Source of the DNA: Petrolisthes cinctipes
Lineage: Eukaryota; Arthropoda; Malacostraca; Decapoda; Porcellanidae
Assembly (NCBI GenBank): GCA_033782935.1
Contig: JAWQEG010000369.1
Span: 1,431,501 to 1,495,500 of the forward strand
Length of the DNA stretch: 64,000 nucleotides
Direction: 5' to 3'
Part shown: positions 62,901-64,000 of the stretch, piece by piece
Position numbering within the stretch: the first letter of the stretch is position 1
How the letters are laid out: every line of letters starts with the position of its first letter
Notes under the pieces: model-generated
What the model saw: only the letters and a program-made list of their open reading frames with translations
What the model was told of the DNA's origin: nothing
Databases searched by the model: none
Program-made: the position numbers and the translations under genes

Positions 62901-64000
62901 CCCCTAAATATCGAATTTTCGGGTGTTTTGGGACTGAATTTGAGATATCGACTTTTTGGCACCTAAAAGATCGATTTTTAGCATGTTTTTAGCCTATATT
63001 TTGAAAATATTCTAGCACTGAGTACAGATTGCTTCTGGGACCCCAAAATATTGAATTTTCGGGTGTTTTGAGCCTGAATTTGAGATATAAACGGGTGCAG
63101 AAGATACATGCACATATTGACTTTGGGCACCAAAAATATCGATTTTCAGCATGTTTTGGGCCTGAATTTTGAAAATACTCTAACACGGAGTAGGCATGTA
63201 CAGATCGCTTCTGGGACCCCAAAATATCGAATTTTCGGGTGTTTAGGGCCAGAATTTGAGATATAAACGGGTACAGAAGATGCATGCACATATCGACTTT
63301 TGGGCACCTAAAAGATCGATTTTCAGTATGTTTTTGGCCTGTATTTTGAAATTACTCTAACACGGAGTAGGCATGTACAGATACCTTATGGGACCTCTAA
63401 ATATCGAATTTTCGGGTGTTTTGGGACTGAATTTGAGATATCGATTTTTTGGCACCTAAAATGTCGATTTTTAGCATGTTTTTAGCCTATATTTTGAAAA
63501 TATTCTAGCACTGTGTAGGCATGTATAGATTGCTTCTGGGACCCCAAAATATTGAATTTTCGGGTGTTTTGAGCCTGAATTTGAGATATAAACGGGTACA
63601 GAAGATACATGCACATATTGACTTTGGGCACCAAAGATATCGATTTTCAGCATGTTTTGGGCCTGAATTTAGAAAATACTCTAACACGGAGTAGGCATGA
63701 ACAGATTGCTTCTGGGACCCCAAAATATCGAATTTTCGGGTGTTTAGGGCCAGAATTTGAGATATAAACGGGTACAGAAGATGCATGCACATATCGACTT
63801 TTGGGCACCTAAAAGATCGATTTTCAGTATGTTTTTGGCCTGTATTTTGAAAATACTCTAACACGGAGTAGGCATGTACAGATACCTTTTGGGACCTCTA
63901 AATATCGAATTTTCGGGTGTTTTGGGACTGAATTTGAGATATCGATTTTTTGGCACCTAAAATGTCGATTTTTAGCATGTTTTTAGCCTATATTTTGAAA
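59982..64000. repeat. Distant block copy 2 (partner at 48889-53400)
   Basis: Second copy of the 48889-53400 block, running off the right edge. Near 61390-61460 it lacks one 493-bp trimer, and the junction falls within the long shared run from CTAAATATCG to GAGATATCGA, so the loss is seamless. From about 62860 it carries TACTTTAACACGG and ACGGGTGCAG, marks of the 55.9-57.9 kb tract and not of its own partner (which has TACTCTAAC and GGGTACAG). That indicates patchwork ancestry. Confidence 0.88.

Larger units (their letters stand above)
1..64000. repeat. Satellite DNA array spanning the whole window
   Basis: The whole window is made of tandem, same-orientation copies of a satellite monomer. 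The junction word GTAGGCATGTACAGAT or a decayed form of it recurs every 138-178 bp from first base to last. I saw no inversion, no transposon, no unique spacer and no gene, so the stretches between the sub-blocks listed below hold the same repeat. Monomers come as A (176 bp), B (177-178 bp) and C (148, 140 or 138 bp), mostly ordered A-B-C. Arrays of this kind with higher-order repeats are known from centromeres and heterochromatin of plants and animals. The centromeric role here is inference, because there is no protein-binding or chromosomal-position evidence in the window. The array continues past both edges. Confidence 0.98.

Noticed and set aside
1..64000. CRISPR array
   Set aside because: There are regular repeats but no unique spacers; the sequence between the junction words is itself repeated, and the units are 138-178 bp.
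1..64000. Transposon, retroelement or LTR insertion
   Set aside because: I found no break in the monomer rhythm, no terminal repeats outside the satellite and no reverse transcriptase or transposase motif in the translated frames.
1..64000. rRNA spacer, tRNA or other RNA gene clusters
   Set aside because: No rRNA core or tRNA-like sequence was seen; all units are accounted for by A, B and C monomers.
1..64000. Known plant centromere satellite (Arabidopsis 178-bp, rice CentO or similar)
   Set aside because: The monomer does not resemble those sequences as I know them. I could not search databases, so no name is assigned.

Overview
The window is one uninterrupted block of AT-rich tandem satellite DNA. 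Both edges lie inside the array, and every copy points the same way. I found no gene, RNA gene, transposon or unique sequence in the 64 kb. This indicates a eukaryotic nuclear chromosome in a centromeric, pericentromeric or other heterochromatic position. The family is not one I recognise, so I do not name a species. A plant is plausible from the monomer length but unproven.

The basic unit is a head-to-tail monomer bounded here by the word ACAGAT. There are three main kinds: A (176 bp), B (177-178 bp) and C (148 bp, with shortened forms of 140 and 138 bp). A and B are each two diverged ~88-bp halves, so the ancestral unit was probably ~88 bp. C has lost 29 bp from its first half. The usual order is A-B-C, a 501-bp trimer. 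From the measured units I infer roughly 385 monomers.

Trimers are built into longer higher-order repeats (HORs) whose lengths I could sum exactly from monomer lengths. By region: 1-5158 has period 1997 (12 monomers). 4302-9328 has period 2489 (15 monomers). 8845-17213 has period 4120 (25 monomers, with only two differences noticed between copies). 17214-31088 is a less regular, more mutated stretch. 31089-48939 is dominated by 677-bp A-A-B-C tetramers and includes tandem tracts of period 501, 824 and 1354. 48889-64000 contains two copies of a ~4-4.5 kb block 10.6-11.1 kb apart, a 1320-bp tandem duplication, and a close copy of the start of the window.

Most local duplications hold only about two copies, and different blocks share marker mutations in mosaic combinations. 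Repeated unequal exchange plus gene conversion, at several scales, explains this. The many short open frames (60-130 codons, mostly minus strand) recur with the repeat and are treated as by-products, not genes.
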